Positions 50,780 to 60,214 of a stretch of DNA of 64,000 nt are shown in pieces. Every line of letters starts with the position of its first letter. Position 1 is the stretch's first letter. The DNA is taken from contig CAKUXM010000004.1 in NCBI GenBank assembly GCA_934700335.1, forward strand, positions 1 through 64,000, given 5' to 3'. The notes beneath the pieces are model-generated. The model searched no databases and was not told the origin of the DNA. It saw nothing but the letters and a program-made list of their open reading frames with translations. The position numbers and the translations under genes were made by a program. Source of the stretch: an uncultured Candidatus Melainabacteria bacterium. Lineage in GTDB: Bacteria; Cyanobacteriota; Vampirovibrionia; Gastranaerophilales; Gastranaerophilaceae.

Positions 50780-52624
50780 CTATTCAACAGTAACAGATTT
50801 TGCCAAGTTTCTAGGTTGGTCAACGTCTTTACCTAAGAATTCTGCAATATGGTATGCCAACAATTGTAGAGGAACGATTGCCATGATTGGAGAAACCAAT
50901 TCATTAACGTGAGGAACATTCAATACGTAATCGAATAGCTCATCAAGTTTTTCATCTGTCGAATCTGTAAGCGCAATCATTCTTGCATTTCTAGCTTTTG
51001 ATTCTTGTGCATTTGAAAGAATTTTTTCATAAACTCTACCACTCATCATAATTGATAATACTGGTAAAGTTTCGTCCAACATTGCAATAGGACCGTGTTT
51101 CAATTCGCCTGCAGGATAACCTGTTGCGTTGATATAACTGATTTCTTTTAATTTTAAAGCACCTTCTAATGCAGTAGCGTAGTTTATACCTCTTGCAATA
51201 AAGATAAAGTTTTTAGAGCTTGAATACATTCTTGCGCATTTTTGAATTTTATCAGTTTTTGATAACAATAATTCAATTTTTTGAGGCAATAAAAGTAATT
51301 CATTTTTAATAGTTTTAAGTTCTTCTGCATCAGTTGAACCTTTAATTTCAGCCAAGTGAAGAGCCAATGCGTAAAATGCCATTAATTGAGCTACATAAGA
51401 TTTTGTAGCAGCAACTGAAACCTCAATACCAGCATTTACAGGAACCAAGCTATCAGCTTCACGAGCCATTGCGCTGTCAGGTCTGTTTGTGATTATCAAA
51501 ATATGTGAACCTCTGGCTTTTGATTGTTTAATAGCAGTCAAAGTGTCAGCTGTTTCACCTGATTGAGAAACACCAATTACAAGTGTATGTTCGTCTGTAA
51601 CTGTTTTTCTGTATATATATTCACTTGAAGCTTCTACATCAACAGGAATTTCACAAAGTTCTTCAATAATATACTTACCAACCAATGCTGCGTGAAGAGA
51701 TGTACCACAAGCAACCACCTGAATACGGTTCAAATCTTTTAACTTAGATTTATCTAATTTAACTTCATCTAATATAATTGGTTCATTTGCAGAGTGCAAC
51801 TTGCCTGACAAGAAATTTCTAATAACGTCTGGTTGTTCATTAATTTCTTTAAGCATAAAATGTTTATAACCCATTTTACTTAAAGCAATCGGTTCCCAAG
51901 GAAGAAGTTCAACTTTTTGTTTAACTTCATTGTTATCAGCATCATAAATATGAATTGAGTTTGCAGTTAAAACAGCAACTTGATTATCATCTAAATATAT
52001 TGCTTTTTTTGTATATTCAATAATTGCCGGAACATCAGAGGCAGCAAAGTTTTCACCTTCACCAACACCAATCAAAAGAGGCGCATTTCTACGAGTTGCA
52101 ACAATTGTATTTGGAACATCTTGATGAATAATACATAGAGCATAAGCACCTTCTAGCTCTTTTGTAGCAAGCATTACAGCTTCTTTTAAATCTTTTACTT
52201 CATTATATTTTTGAGCAACTAAATGAGCAACAGTTTCTGTATCCGTTTCAGATTGAAATACACAACCTTTTGCTTCTAATTTTTCTCTTAATTCTTTAAA
52301 ATTTTCAATAATACCATTATGTACAACGGCTAGCTTACCGCAATTACAAGTATGAGGGTGAGCATTCGTAATACTTGGAACGCCGTGAGTTGCCCAACGA
52401 ATATGACCAATACCAACATTTGCTGTCTTGATTTCATCTTCTTTAGTTGCTAAAAGGGTTTTTAAATTTTGTAATTTACCTTCCGCTTTATAAATTTTTG
52501 TTTTACCGTCAGCTAAAAGAGCAACCCCAGATGAATCATAGCCTCTATATTCAAGAGAGCTTAAACCTTTTGTTAAAACTTCGGCTACATTTTTTTCGCC
52601 AACATATCCAACAATACCGCACAT
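50780..52624 (-). CDS. glmS: Glutamine-fructose-6-phosphate aminotransferase
   Basis: GlmS makes glucosamine-6-phosphate, the first step to UDP-GlcNAc for peptidoglycan and lipopolysaccharide. The 614 residues comprise a class II glutamine amidotransferase domain (Cys2 after Met, CGIVGYVG) and two SIS sugar isomerase domains (VVACGTSLHAAL, GVSQSGETADTL, KEISYINATGYPAGELKHGP). The C-terminus ends DQPRNLAKSVTVE. An AAAGG site precedes the ATG. The 5' region has no visible glmS ribozyme. It is followed by the small gene and ahcY. Confidence 0.97.
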   Translation of the reverse strand: MCGIVGYVGEKNVAEVLTKGLSSLEYRGYDSSGVALLADGKTKIYKAEGKLQNLKTLLATKEDEIKTANVGIGHIRWATHGVPSITNAHPHTCNCGKLAVVHNGIIENFKELREKLEAKGCVFQSETDTETVAHLVAQKYNEVKDLKEAVMLATKELEGAYALCIIHQDVPNTIVATRRNAPLLIGVGEGENFAASDVPAIIEYTKKAIYLDDNQVAVLTANSIHIYDADNNEVKQKVELLPWEPIALSKMGYKHFMLKEINEQPDVIRNFLSGKLHSANEPIILDEVKLDKSKLKDLNRIQVVACGTSLHAALVGKYIIEELCEIPVDVEASSEYIYRKTVTDEHTLVIGVSQSGETADTLTAIKQSKARGSHILIITNRPDSAMAREADSLVPVNAGIEVSVAATKSYVAQLMAFYALALHLAEIKGSTDAEELKTIKNELLLLPQKIELLLSKTDKIQKCARMYSSSKNFIFIARGINYATALEGALKLKEISYINATGYPAGELKHGPIAMLDETLPVLSIMMSGRVYEKILSNAQESKARNARMIALTDSTDEKLDELFDYVLNVPHVNELVSPIMAIVPLQLLAYHIAEFLGKDVDQPRNLAKSVTVE

Positions 52625-52749
52625 AATATATTAATAACCTTTCTCAATTTTCTTCTATACTTTCAATATTTTATCATAAAAACGCCACTTGCAATGTATT
52701 TTTATTAGTTGTAAATTAAGATTATATAAAGATACAAAAAGGAGAATAT

Positions 52750-53439
52750 ATGAAAAAGTTTTTAGCATTAATTTCAATATTTTTTGTTGGATTATCAGCA
52801 AATGCAGATTTTGTAACTAATTCTTCTTCAGTTAATATGGACAATATTTGGAATACACTAGGGAAAAGAGAACAAAAAATTATTGACGTTGGAGCTAGAA
52901 TTCTAAACAGAAATAAAATTCAAAGCCGTGTAGTTTTTTATCTTAACACTTCTCCTATAAAATCAATAAATGCTTATACAGCATACAGAAATAAAGGAAT
53001 TTACGTATATCCGGAATTATTAAACTATATCGAAAACGATGATGAATTAGCTGCAGTTTTGGCACACGAAATTGCTCATGATATAGATTATTACGAAGGT
53101 TGGTGTAAATCTGTAGCAATGAAATTTAATAGCAAATACTATGAATACAAAGCCGATGAAATAGGTATTGATTATATGGTAAAAGCCGGCTACAACCCAA
53201 TTGCAATGATTACAATAATGAATAAAATAAGTGGTGAAGATGCCTACGATTGGAAAATATTAAGATCTCACCCAAAAACATCAAAAAGATTAATGAAAGA
53301 TTATGAAATTATTTATAAAAAATATCCTCAATATTTATCAAGCCCGATGACAAAAAATATTCATTACGTAAATTGGACATATACGGCGACAAAAGATATA
53401 CAGAAGTTTAAAGAAGAACAAGCAAAACAAAAAATTTAG
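52750..53439 (+). CDS. Secreted M48-type metallopeptidase
   Basis: The 229-residue protein has a signal peptide (about 1-19, cleavage near SANA) and a zincin site HEIAH (His106, Glu107, His110). The third ligand region YEYKADE (Glu132, Asp136) is as in M48/Oma1-like BepA/YfgC peptidases. It probably acts in the periplasm. The short length means no TPR or membrane partner domain. GGAGAATAT precedes the ATG. It converges on the next gene with eight bases between stops. Confidence 0.88.
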   Translation: MKKFLALISIFFVGLSANADFVTNSSSVNMDNIWNTLGKREQKIIDVGARILNRNKIQSRVVFYLNTSPIKSINAYTAYRNKGIYVYPELLNYIENDDELAAVLAHEIAHDIDYYEGWCKSVAMKFNSKYYEYKADEIGIDYMVKAGYNPIAMITIMNKISGEDAYDWKILRSHPKTSKRLMKDYEIIYKKYPQYLSSPMTKNIHYVNWTYTATKDIQKFKEEQAKQKI

Positions 53440-53447
53440 TAATGTAA

Positions 53448-53990
53448 TTATTCAGAATATCTACGTTTCATTATTAGGTTATTTTTTTCATTGTAAGCAT
53501 TTGCACCAACCCAATGTGCAATAAGCTTTTCATCAGGTGAATAAATATAAGTTTCACCCTTAGAAACTCTTACTCCCATATTTATTAATTCGCCTGTTGT
53601 TGAGTATTTATAAAAGTTGTAAGGATAATTTAAACCGTCCTTTTTATCGACATTGATTAAATATCCGTTTGCATCATAATAATAAACATAATATGGGTCA
53701 TCTTTGTATAAAATTCCATAAGTAGAATCAGAGAAAAACGCTAACGTTCTATCTTTCAATTCCAAATTTCCATTGATAATATTTTGCAAATTAGCTTGAT
53801 TTTCGTAATCATAAATTTTATCTTTAAAAGTGTCTTTATTAATTCTATATGCAATTCCGTCAACTACACGTTCTCTTGCGGAATTAACATTGTATTCAGC
53901 AGAACCATAAAATACAGCATCTGCAAAGGCACAAGATGAACTAAACACAAGAAAGGTAAAAAATATAGCCAAAAGTTTTCTTATAGTCAT
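53448..53990 (-). CDS. Secreted hypothetical protein
   Basis: The 180 residues have a signal peptide (about 1-24, ending SSCAFA) and a mostly beta-rich body full of Tyr and Asp (DPYYVYYYDANGYLINVDKK). Repeats of the type YDANGYLIN and YSTTGELIN resemble YD/RHS-like or toxin_WG-type surface repeats, but no family is assigned. No SD is visible, and it may use a short or missing leader. Confidence 0.65.
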   Translation of the reverse strand: MTIRKLLAIFFTFLVFSSSCAFADAVFYGSAEYNVNSARERVVDGIAYRINKDTFKDKIYDYENQANLQNIINGNLELKDRTLAFFSDSTYGILYKDDPYYVYYYDANGYLINVDKKDGLNYPYNFYKYSTTGELINMGVRVSKGETYIYSPDEKLIAHWVGANAYNEKNNLIMKRRYSE

Positions 53991-54031
53991 AGTTTTTATT
54001 TAAGGATAAATTTTAATAAGTCAAAAAGTTG

Positions 54032-54040
54032 TGTTATGAT
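54032..54040 (+). promoter_or_regulatory. Extended -10 box upstream of the phytase-like gene
   Basis: TGTTATGAT has a TGn extension and lies nine bases before the ATG at 54050, leaving only two or three untranslated bases. Confidence 0.5.
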
Positions 54041-54049
54041 GAAAGTATT

Positions 54050-55129
54050 ATGGAAGAAAAAATCAGAAAATTTTGGAATAAATATAAAAAGCAAACAATA
54101 ATTGCGGTAATTGTAGTACTATCCTTGTTCAAAATACATTCAGTTCTTTCTGAAAGAGTAAACTTAACTCCAGACAAGGTTTATGAAATAAACACATTAC
54201 CAAATGTTTGCGCAAACACAAAAGCTGGAGGTTTTTCAGACTTATTTTTCAAAGACGGTAATTTATACATCTTAACTGATAGAGGACCAAACAGCGAACC
54301 TCGATTTATCGGAGATAAAGAAGTTCGTATTTTCTATTGCCCAAACTTAGTACCGACAATTTATGAAACAAAATTTATGCCAAATGGAGGTATAAAAGTT
54401 TCTGGCAAAGGTAAAATCGAAGGTACAACCGGATTGCCAGTAGATGAAAATACTGATTGTTTAGGCATTTCTCCAAATGGCGACCTTTTAAATCCTCAAC
54501 TTAGCGGTGCTGATACAGAATCATTTATTATTGATAAAAAAGGCAATTACTGGATTGGCGAAGAATATTACCCATCTATAATCAAGGTTAACAAAAGTTT
54601 TAAAGTAGAAAAACGTTTTGCACCAATAAATTCTCAACACATAAATTCTAAAATTGAATACATTTTACCAGAAGAATTAAACGCTATTCAAAAGAATATG
54701 GGTTTTGAAGCAATGGCATATAACGGTAGAAATCATATTTATGTATTCACTCAAAGTGCGTTAAAAGGTGAATTTTACGGAAGAATTATAAAATTTAATA
54801 TAAACACTGAACGCGTAGAAAAAGTTTATAAATACGATATCAACGCTGATTCAAAAGTTTCTGGCGCCGTAATGCTTAATAACAATACTATTTTGACGGT
54901 TGAATTTAGAGACGGCATTCATCAAATAAGAAAATTAAAACTCAATGGTAACAAAATAAAAAGCAAACAAGTTTACCAGTTGACAGGTTTAAACCATATT
55001 GACAGCGATACAAAAATCGAAGGTATCGCATTAGGAAAGAAAAAATTATATATCATAAACGACAATGATTATGGCGTAAGCGAAAAAAATAGACAAGACA
55101 ATTTTATAATAGAATTTACTCTAAAATAA
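54050..55129 (+). CDS. Esterase-like phytase-family protein
   Basis: From the ATG at 54050 (a longer frame from a TTG at 54029 lacks an SD) it is 359 residues, with one N-terminal anchor helix (about 16-33). A beta-propeller-like body shows GGFSDLFFKDGNLYILTDRG (split here over two strands), GADTESFIIDKKGNYWIGEE and FEAMAYNGRNHIYVFTQS. These motifs match the PF13449 'esterase-like activity of phytase' family. It probably faces the periplasm; the substrate is unproven. Its 3' end overlaps the convergent 315-residue gene by 14 bases. Confidence 0.8.
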   Translation: MEEKIRKFWNKYKKQTIIAVIVVLSLFKIHSVLSERVNLTPDKVYEINTLPNVCANTKAGGFSDLFFKDGNLYILTDRGPNSEPRFIGDKEVRIFYCPNLVPTIYETKFMPNGGIKVSGKGKIEGTTGLPVDENTDCLGISPNGDLLNPQLSGADTESFIIDKKGNYWIGEEYYPSIIKVNKSFKVEKRFAPINSQHINSKIEYILPEELNAIQKNMGFEAMAYNGRNHIYVFTQSALKGEFYGRIIKFNINTERVEKVYKYDINADSKVSGAVMLNNNTILTVEFRDGIHQIRKLKLNGNKIKSKQVYQLTGLNHIDSDTKIEGIALGKKKLYIINDNDYGVSEKNRQDNFIIEFTLK

Positions 55130-56063
55130 TTGTGAAATTAATATCACTTTTTGAGTTTGTATTGTCAGGATTTTCTTTCCAAAGTTTCATTTCAAATGTT
55201 GCAGGAAAAGCTTTTACATCAAAGAATAATTCTTCTTGAAAAGCAACATTGTCGTTGCAACCACCATAAACACCGCAAGACGAATCAACCCTGATTGCAT
55301 CTTTGAATTTATAAACATTTTTAGAAATATTATCTAAAGAATGAGCGAAAACAATATTGTTAGTTTTTCTACAGAATGCGTAATTGTAGCCTAAATCTCT
55401 AGCATTTAGACCAACAAGTTTTAGTCTTCTGTTCATTTGATTATCAGAAATATCGTAAGTTAGATAAAACGTATTATCATCTTTTGAAAAACTTAATTTT
55501 TTAGGAATTAAATACTCGTCGCTAGAGCAAGAAAAACGTTGTTTTGGAAAAGTTGCATAATCAACACCAACAAGGATTGCAGGATTGTTGATAAACTTGC
55601 TATCATTTGTCATACTTCTGTAAGCATAATAAGAATGGGCGCCTATACAAGCCCACGCTTTTACACCTAGCCATTTATTGTTTTCAGAAATTCCACCAAA
55701 AACTTCTTCTTTTGGTGCGTAATTTTTATCCTTGAAAATTGTTTTATTCACATAATATTTTCTGAAAGTATAAATTTGTTCTTTTGAAACAGAATTGTAA
55801 TCAGACATTGAATTTATTTTTATATTACCAGAAATCCAATATTCATAAGGATTTTTCTTTTTAAAAGTTTTATCAAACCAGTTTTCACTATCTTGCTCAG
55901 GAGTATCTTGTGTAATTTCTTTTTCTTCAAAAATTTTATTAAAAACTTTGTACTGGTTTTTCTTTATAAAAGAAGAACCACTATCCGACGTAACTATGAT
56001 ATAGAATGCAATCATAGCCAAGATTATTATTAAAAACTTTTTAAATTCACTTTCTGGAGTCAT
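55116..56063 (-). CDS. Membrane-anchored hypothetical protein
   Basis: The 315-residue protein has one N-terminal helix (about 8-28) and a soluble, probably periplasmic body with Cys, Tyr and Asn enrichment (ACIGAHSYYAYRSM, CSSDEYLIPKKL, SSCGVYGGCND). No known family is recognised. It resembles the neighbouring secreted proteins in style. The start has no SD, and a TATATT-like box lies 13 bases upstream, so the leader is short. Confidence 0.6.
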   Translation of the reverse strand: MTPESEFKKFLIIILAMIAFYIIVTSDSGSSFIKKNQYKVFNKIFEEKEITQDTPEQDSENWFDKTFKKKNPYEYWISGNIKINSMSDYNSVSKEQIYTFRKYYVNKTIFKDKNYAPKEEVFGGISENNKWLGVKAWACIGAHSYYAYRSMTNDSKFINNPAILVGVDYATFPKQRFSCSSDEYLIPKKLSFSKDDNTFYLTYDISDNQMNRRLKLVGLNARDLGYNYAFCRKTNNIVFAHSLDNISKNVYKFKDAIRVDSSCGVYGGCNDNVAFQEELFFDVKAFPATFEMKLWKENPDNTNSKSDINFTIILE

Positions 56064-56115
56064 AATTACTAAATAGAATATACCACAAAATACAAATATT
56101 ATATCAATTCAAATT

Positions 56116-56144
56116 TTAACAAAAATAGTACAAGTGGCTATAAA
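56116..56144 (+). promoter_or_regulatory. Promoter of secA
   Basis: TTAACA (56116-56121), a 17-base spacer and TATAAA (56139-56144) begin a leader of about 80 bases. The leader has a GTTTG-GC/GC-CAAAC hairpin at 56163-56181 and a GGAGTGAGAA ribosome site before the ATG at 56234. Confidence 0.7.
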
Positions 56145-56233
56145 ATTTAGATTTATAAAGGAGTTTGGGCTATTGCTCAAACATTTTGTCCGTGCTAAAC
56201 TTAGGATAAAAAATAGATAAATCGGAGTGAGAA

Positions 56234-59020
56234 ATGATAAATTTTTTAGTTAAATTAATGGGCGACCCACATGAGAAAAAAATCAAAAAGATGATGCCTG
56301 TTATTGAACATATAAACGCTTTAGAAGAAGAATTTTCAAAATTATCAGATGAAGAATTGAAAGCTAAAACTCAAGAATTTAAAGATATTTTAGCTAAAAG
56401 ACCAAAATCTGATAACGTTAAACAAGATAGAATTTTAGAAAAAGAAGCTTTGGATAAAATTTTACCAGAAGCTTTTGCGACAGTAAGAGAAGCCGGCAAG
56501 AGAGTTTTAAATATGAGACACTTTGACGTACAACTTATCGGTGGATATTTCTTGCATAATGGTCATATCGCAGAAATGAGAACCGGTGAAGGTAAAACTC
56601 TTGTTGCAACGCTTCCAGCATACTTGAATGCTCTTACTGGTAAAGGTGTTCACGTAATCACAGTTAACGATTACCTTGCAAAACGTGATTCTGAGTGGAT
56701 GGGTAAAATTTATAAATTCTTAGGTCTTTCAGTTGGTGTAATTCTTTCTGGCGGAAGAAATTCAGAAGAATTTGAAAACAAGAAAAAAGCTTACGAATGC
56801 GATATCACATACGGTACAAACAACGAATTCGGTTTTGACTACTTGAGAGACAATATGGCAGGTAGCCCAGAAATGCTTGTACAAAGACCATTTAACTATG
56901 CGATTATCGATGAAGTCGACAGTATCTTGATTGATGAAGCTAGAACACCATTGATTATCAGCGGTAGACTTGAAAAATCAGCTGAAACATATAGAACAAT
57001 GGCAAAAATTGCACCTCAATTGAAAAAAGATGAAGATTATGAAGTTGATGAAAAAAATAAAAACGTTATCTTGACAGAAGCCGGTATTGATAAGGCTCAA
57101 GAGCTTTTAGGTGTAAAAGATTTGTTTGATATTGCAACTCAAAACGCTCACCAATTAATTCAAGCCTTAAAAGCAAAAGAATTATTTGTTAAAGATACAG
57201 ATTACGTTGTTAAAAATGGCGAAGTTTGTATTGTTGACGAATTTACAGGTCGTTTAATGGAAGGTAGACGTTGGTCAGACGGTTTGCATCAGGCTGTTGA
57301 AGCAAAAGAAAACGTTAAAATCCAAGATGAAACACAAACCCTAGCAAGTATCACTTTCCAAAACTTATTCAGATTATATCCAAAATTATCTGGTATGACA
57401 GGTACAGCGATGACAGAAGAGGCTGAATTTGGTAAGATTTATAACCTTGAAGTTACAATCATTCCAACAAACAAACCTGATATTAGAGAAAACATGTCTG
57501 ATGTTATTTACAAGACTGAAAAACAAAAATATTTGGCAGTTGTAGACGAAATCATTGAAATGCACAAAAAACAAAGACCTGTGCTTGTAGGTACAATCAG
57601 TATTGAAAAATCTGAATATATTTCACATCTTTTAAAAGAAAGAAATATTCCACATAACGTTTTGAACGCAAAACACCACGAAAAAGAAGCATATATCATT
57701 GCCCAAGCAGGTCGTGCAGGTGCAGTTACAATTGCAACAAACATGGCTGGTCGTGGTACCGATATTCTTTTAGGTGGTAATGCTGAATACTTAGCAAAAG
57801 AAGAACTTGAAAACCAAAATATCACACCTGATATGCCTGATTACGAAGAAAAGAAAAATGCTTTGTTGGCAAAAATGAGAGCTCAAACAGAAGAAGAACA
57901 CAAAAAAGTTGTTAGAGCAGGAGGTTTGCACGTAATTGGTACAGAAAGACACGAATCAAGACGTATCGATAACCAATTAAGAGGTCGTGCCGCAAGACAA
58001 GGCGACCCTGGTTCTACAAGATTTTTCTTATCTTTGGAAGATAATTTGATGAGAATTTTCGGTGGTGATAAGATTATCAACCTTATGAATGCTCTTAACG
58101 TTGAAGAAGATATGGCTATTGAAAACCCTCTTATCACAAGACAAATTCAATCAGCACAAAAGAAAGTTGAAACTTATCACTTTGATATAAGAAAATCTGT
58201 ACTTGAATATGACGACGTTATGAATGTTCAAAGGGAAAAATTCTACGCACAACGTAAAAAAGTTTTATTCGGCAAAAACCTTTCTGAAGATGTTAAATTT
58301 ATGATTGAAAAAGAAATCGAAAGATTACTTTTAAGCTACATCACTCCAGAAATGAATACTGCAGAATATGTTTACGAGGATTTAGAAAGACTAATCAAAG
58401 AACTTCATTCTATTATGCCTCAACTTAACGATATTCAAGTTAATGACATCAAAGATTTAAGATATGATGCTATTTATGACAAGATTAAAGAAAAAGCTTT
58501 CCAAAAATATAGAGAACACGAAGAAGAAATTATCAAATTCTATAATGACGTAATTTCTCAATACGAAGACGAGCCAAAACTTCAAGAACCATTCACTGAT
58601 GACAATATTATGAGAACAATTGAACGTGATGTAATGTTGAGAACAGTTGATAACAAATGGATTGACCATTTACACAATATTGATATGTTGAGAGACGGTA
58701 TCGGCTTGAGAGCTTATGGTCAAAAAGACCCACTGATTGAATACAAAAAAGAAGCTTACGACTTGTTTAATAATATGATGCACGAAATTCAAGGTGATGT
58801 TGTAAAACACATCTTTAGAACAAAATTCGGCGTACAAGTTATAAATCCAAACGATGCTATCGAAACAGATTTATCAAGAGCTGCTGAAAACTTTGATTCA
58901 TCAGAAGAAGATGAAGAAATCGAAGTTAAACCAGTAAGAAATGATAATAAAATCGGCAGAAACGACCCATGTCCTTGCGGTAGCGGTAAAAAATATAAAC
59001 ACTGTTGCGGAAAAGCGTAA
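56234..59020 (+). CDS. secA: Protein translocase ATPase SecA
   Basis: SecA drives preproteins through SecYEG at the inner membrane. The 928-residue protein has Walker A MRTGEGKTLVATL, DEVDSILIDEART (Walker B with DEAD-like Asp-Glu), GTDILLGG and RIDNQLRGRAARQGDPGS (helicase motif VI). It also has a helical scaffold/wing region. The C-terminal SEC-C zinc motif CPCGSGKKYKHCC is intact. Length and order are normal for a Gram-negative/cyanobacterial-type SecA. Confidence 0.98.
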   Translation: MINFLVKLMGDPHEKKIKKMMPVIEHINALEEEFSKLSDEELKAKTQEFKDILAKRPKSDNVKQDRILEKEALDKILPEAFATVREAGKRVLNMRHFDVQLIGGYFLHNGHIAEMRTGEGKTLVATLPAYLNALTGKGVHVITVNDYLAKRDSEWMGKIYKFLGLSVGVILSGGRNSEEFENKKKAYECDITYGTNNEFGFDYLRDNMAGSPEMLVQRPFNYAIIDEVDSILIDEARTPLIISGRLEKSAETYRTMAKIAPQLKKDEDYEVDEKNKNVILTEAGIDKAQELLGVKDLFDIATQNAHQLIQALKAKELFVKDTDYVVKNGEVCIVDEFTGRLMEGRRWSDGLHQAVEAKENVKIQDETQTLASITFQNLFRLYPKLSGMTGTAMTEEAEFGKIYNLEVTIIPTNKPDIRENMSDVIYKTEKQKYLAVVDEIIEMHKKQRPVLVGTISIEKSEYISHLLKERNIPHNVLNAKHHEKEAYIIAQAGRAGAVTIATNMAGRGTDILLGGNAEYLAKEELENQNITPDMPDYEEKKNALLAKMRAQTEEEHKKVVRAGGLHVIGTERHESRRIDNQLRGRAARQGDPGSTRFFLSLEDNLMRIFGGDKIINLMNALNVEEDMAIENPLITRQIQSAQKKVETYHFDIRKSVLEYDDVMNVQREKFYAQRKKVLFGKNLSEDVKFMIEKEIERLLLSYITPEMNTAEYVYEDLERLIKELHSIMPQLNDIQVNDIKDLRYDAIYDKIKEKAFQKYREHEEEIIKFYNDVISQYEDEPKLQEPFTDDNIMRTIERDVMLRTVDNKWIDHLHNIDMLRDGIGLRAYGQKDPLIEYKKEAYDLFNNMMHEIQGDVVKHIFRTKFGVQVINPNDAIETDLSRAAENFDSSEEDEEIEVKPVRNDNKIGRNDPCPCGSGKKYKHCCGKA

Positions 59021-59658
59021 GCGCGAGTGAGCAGAGGCTGGAGCGCTTTTGCAAAAGTTGTTAAAACTATTTTGCAAAACGCGGAATTGCCGTTTAATGC
59101 GAACGAGCAAGACAGCCGATGTGAAGTGTCAGTGTCGGCTTTGCGACGGCAAAGACGAGCAGGACACGTAACATAATATCAGCGACGTTGGATTGTAGGA
59201 CGAAGTCCGAAACCCACAGGAGCAAAAAGCTTAGCCGGGGTGAGCGATGTTATGCAGGTTACCAGGTTATTATAAACAAAGAGGTCATTCCAGACTCCAA
59301 TTCGGAATCTGACCCACGACCGCATTATCCAAGCACAGACCTCAGATGCTGAGTCAAACTACGTTTCCTTTTATCTGTAAGGCATTAAATTTGGATAATA
59401 TGCCTAACAGTTTAAAGTCAAATACGGAGACAAGCTCAGCATGACAAAATAAGTTAGATAACTAATCTAGGTTGGAGTTTCTACCCCAACAAAAAAATAG
59501 AGGCGAAGCCGTTGGCTTCGCCTCTATTTTAAAACTTCGTTCGTGCCTCTGCTCGCTTTTACGCTCGCGTTAAACGGCAACGCTCACGACTACAACGAAA
59601 AGCTCAATTTCCGTTGATAGTCGTTCGACTCTCACTTCGTTCGTGCCTCTGCTCGCTT
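59021..59658. repeat. Intergenic repeat mosaic after secA
   Basis: About 640 gene-free bases. They hold an inverted module A copy (59013-59110 contains TTGCCGTTTAATGCGAACGA), the words GTTGGATTGTAGGACGAAG and CATAACATCGCTCACCCC, and module B (59364-59440). A GTTGG/CCAAC hairpin (59471-59490), palindrome copy 4 (59494-59530) and a direct module A copy (59530-59660) follow. No protein gene or tRNA was recognised; convergent secA and apt both end here. Confidence 0.65.
59494..59530. repeat. GAGGCGAAGCC palindrome, copy 4
   Basis: A perfect 17-bp stem (AAAATAGAGGCGAAGCC-GTT- and its complement). It shares the core with the three other copies. Confidence 0.9.
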
Positions 59659-60198
59659 TTAGTATTGCAACATACTTACTACGTCAATGCCTTCTTGTTG
59701 TTCAAGTTTTTCACGACCACTAATACCGCTTAACTCAATCCAAAAAGCAGCACCAACAATATTTGCTTTTGCTTGATGTAACAATTTGCAAGCTGCGCAA
59801 GCAGTACCACCTGTTGCTAATAAATCGTCAACAATTAGAACATTTTTTCCTTCTTCGACTGCATCTTTATGCATTTCGATAACATCTGTACCATATTCTA
59901 ATTCGTAAGATTGCTTATATGTTTCAGCTGGCAATTTACCAGGTTTTCTTACTGGAACAAAACCAACATTTAATTTATACGCCAAAGGCATACCAACGAT
60001 AAAACCTCTAGATTCCATGCCTGCAATGTAATCGATTTTTTTGTCTTTATAATGCTCATACAAGAAGTCAACCATAGCCTTCATTGTATCAGCATCTTTT
60101 AGAGCAGTTGTAATATCTCTGAAAAGGATACCTTTTTTTGGAAAATCTTGAACATTTCTGATTTCGTTTTTAATATCTTCGACTGTTAGTGTTTTCAT
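59659..60198 (-). CDS. apt: Adenine phosphoribosyltransferase
   Basis: Apt salvages adenine with PRPP to AMP in the cytoplasm. It is 179 residues, with the PRPP-binding signature VLIVDDLLATGGTA (about 119-132), N-terminal VQDFPKKGILFRDIT and MESRGFIVG motifs. The start follows AAGGAAGAAGGCAATTAA. It is 16 bases behind the upstream glycosyltransferase gene. AhcY releases adenosine elsewhere in the window, so the two proteins may share the purine salvage route. Confidence 0.95.
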   Translation of the reverse strand: MKTLTVEDIKNEIRNVQDFPKKGILFRDITTALKDADTMKAMVDFLYEHYKDKKIDYIAGMESRGFIVGMPLAYKLNVGFVPVRKPGKLPAETYKQSYELEYGTDVIEMHKDAVEEGKNVLIVDDLLATGGTACAACKLLHQAKANIVGAAFWIELSGISGREKLEQQEGIDVVSMLQY

Positions 60199-60214
60199 TT
60201 AATTGCCTTCTTCC

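Noticed and set aside
50608..50800. SAH riboswitch before ahcY
   Set aside because: The upstream region is coding (53-residue gene), and I do not see the conserved SAH riboswitch core.
52625..52749. glmS ribozyme
   Set aside because: Only about 125 AT-rich bases lie upstream of glmS, with no recognisable ribozyme core.
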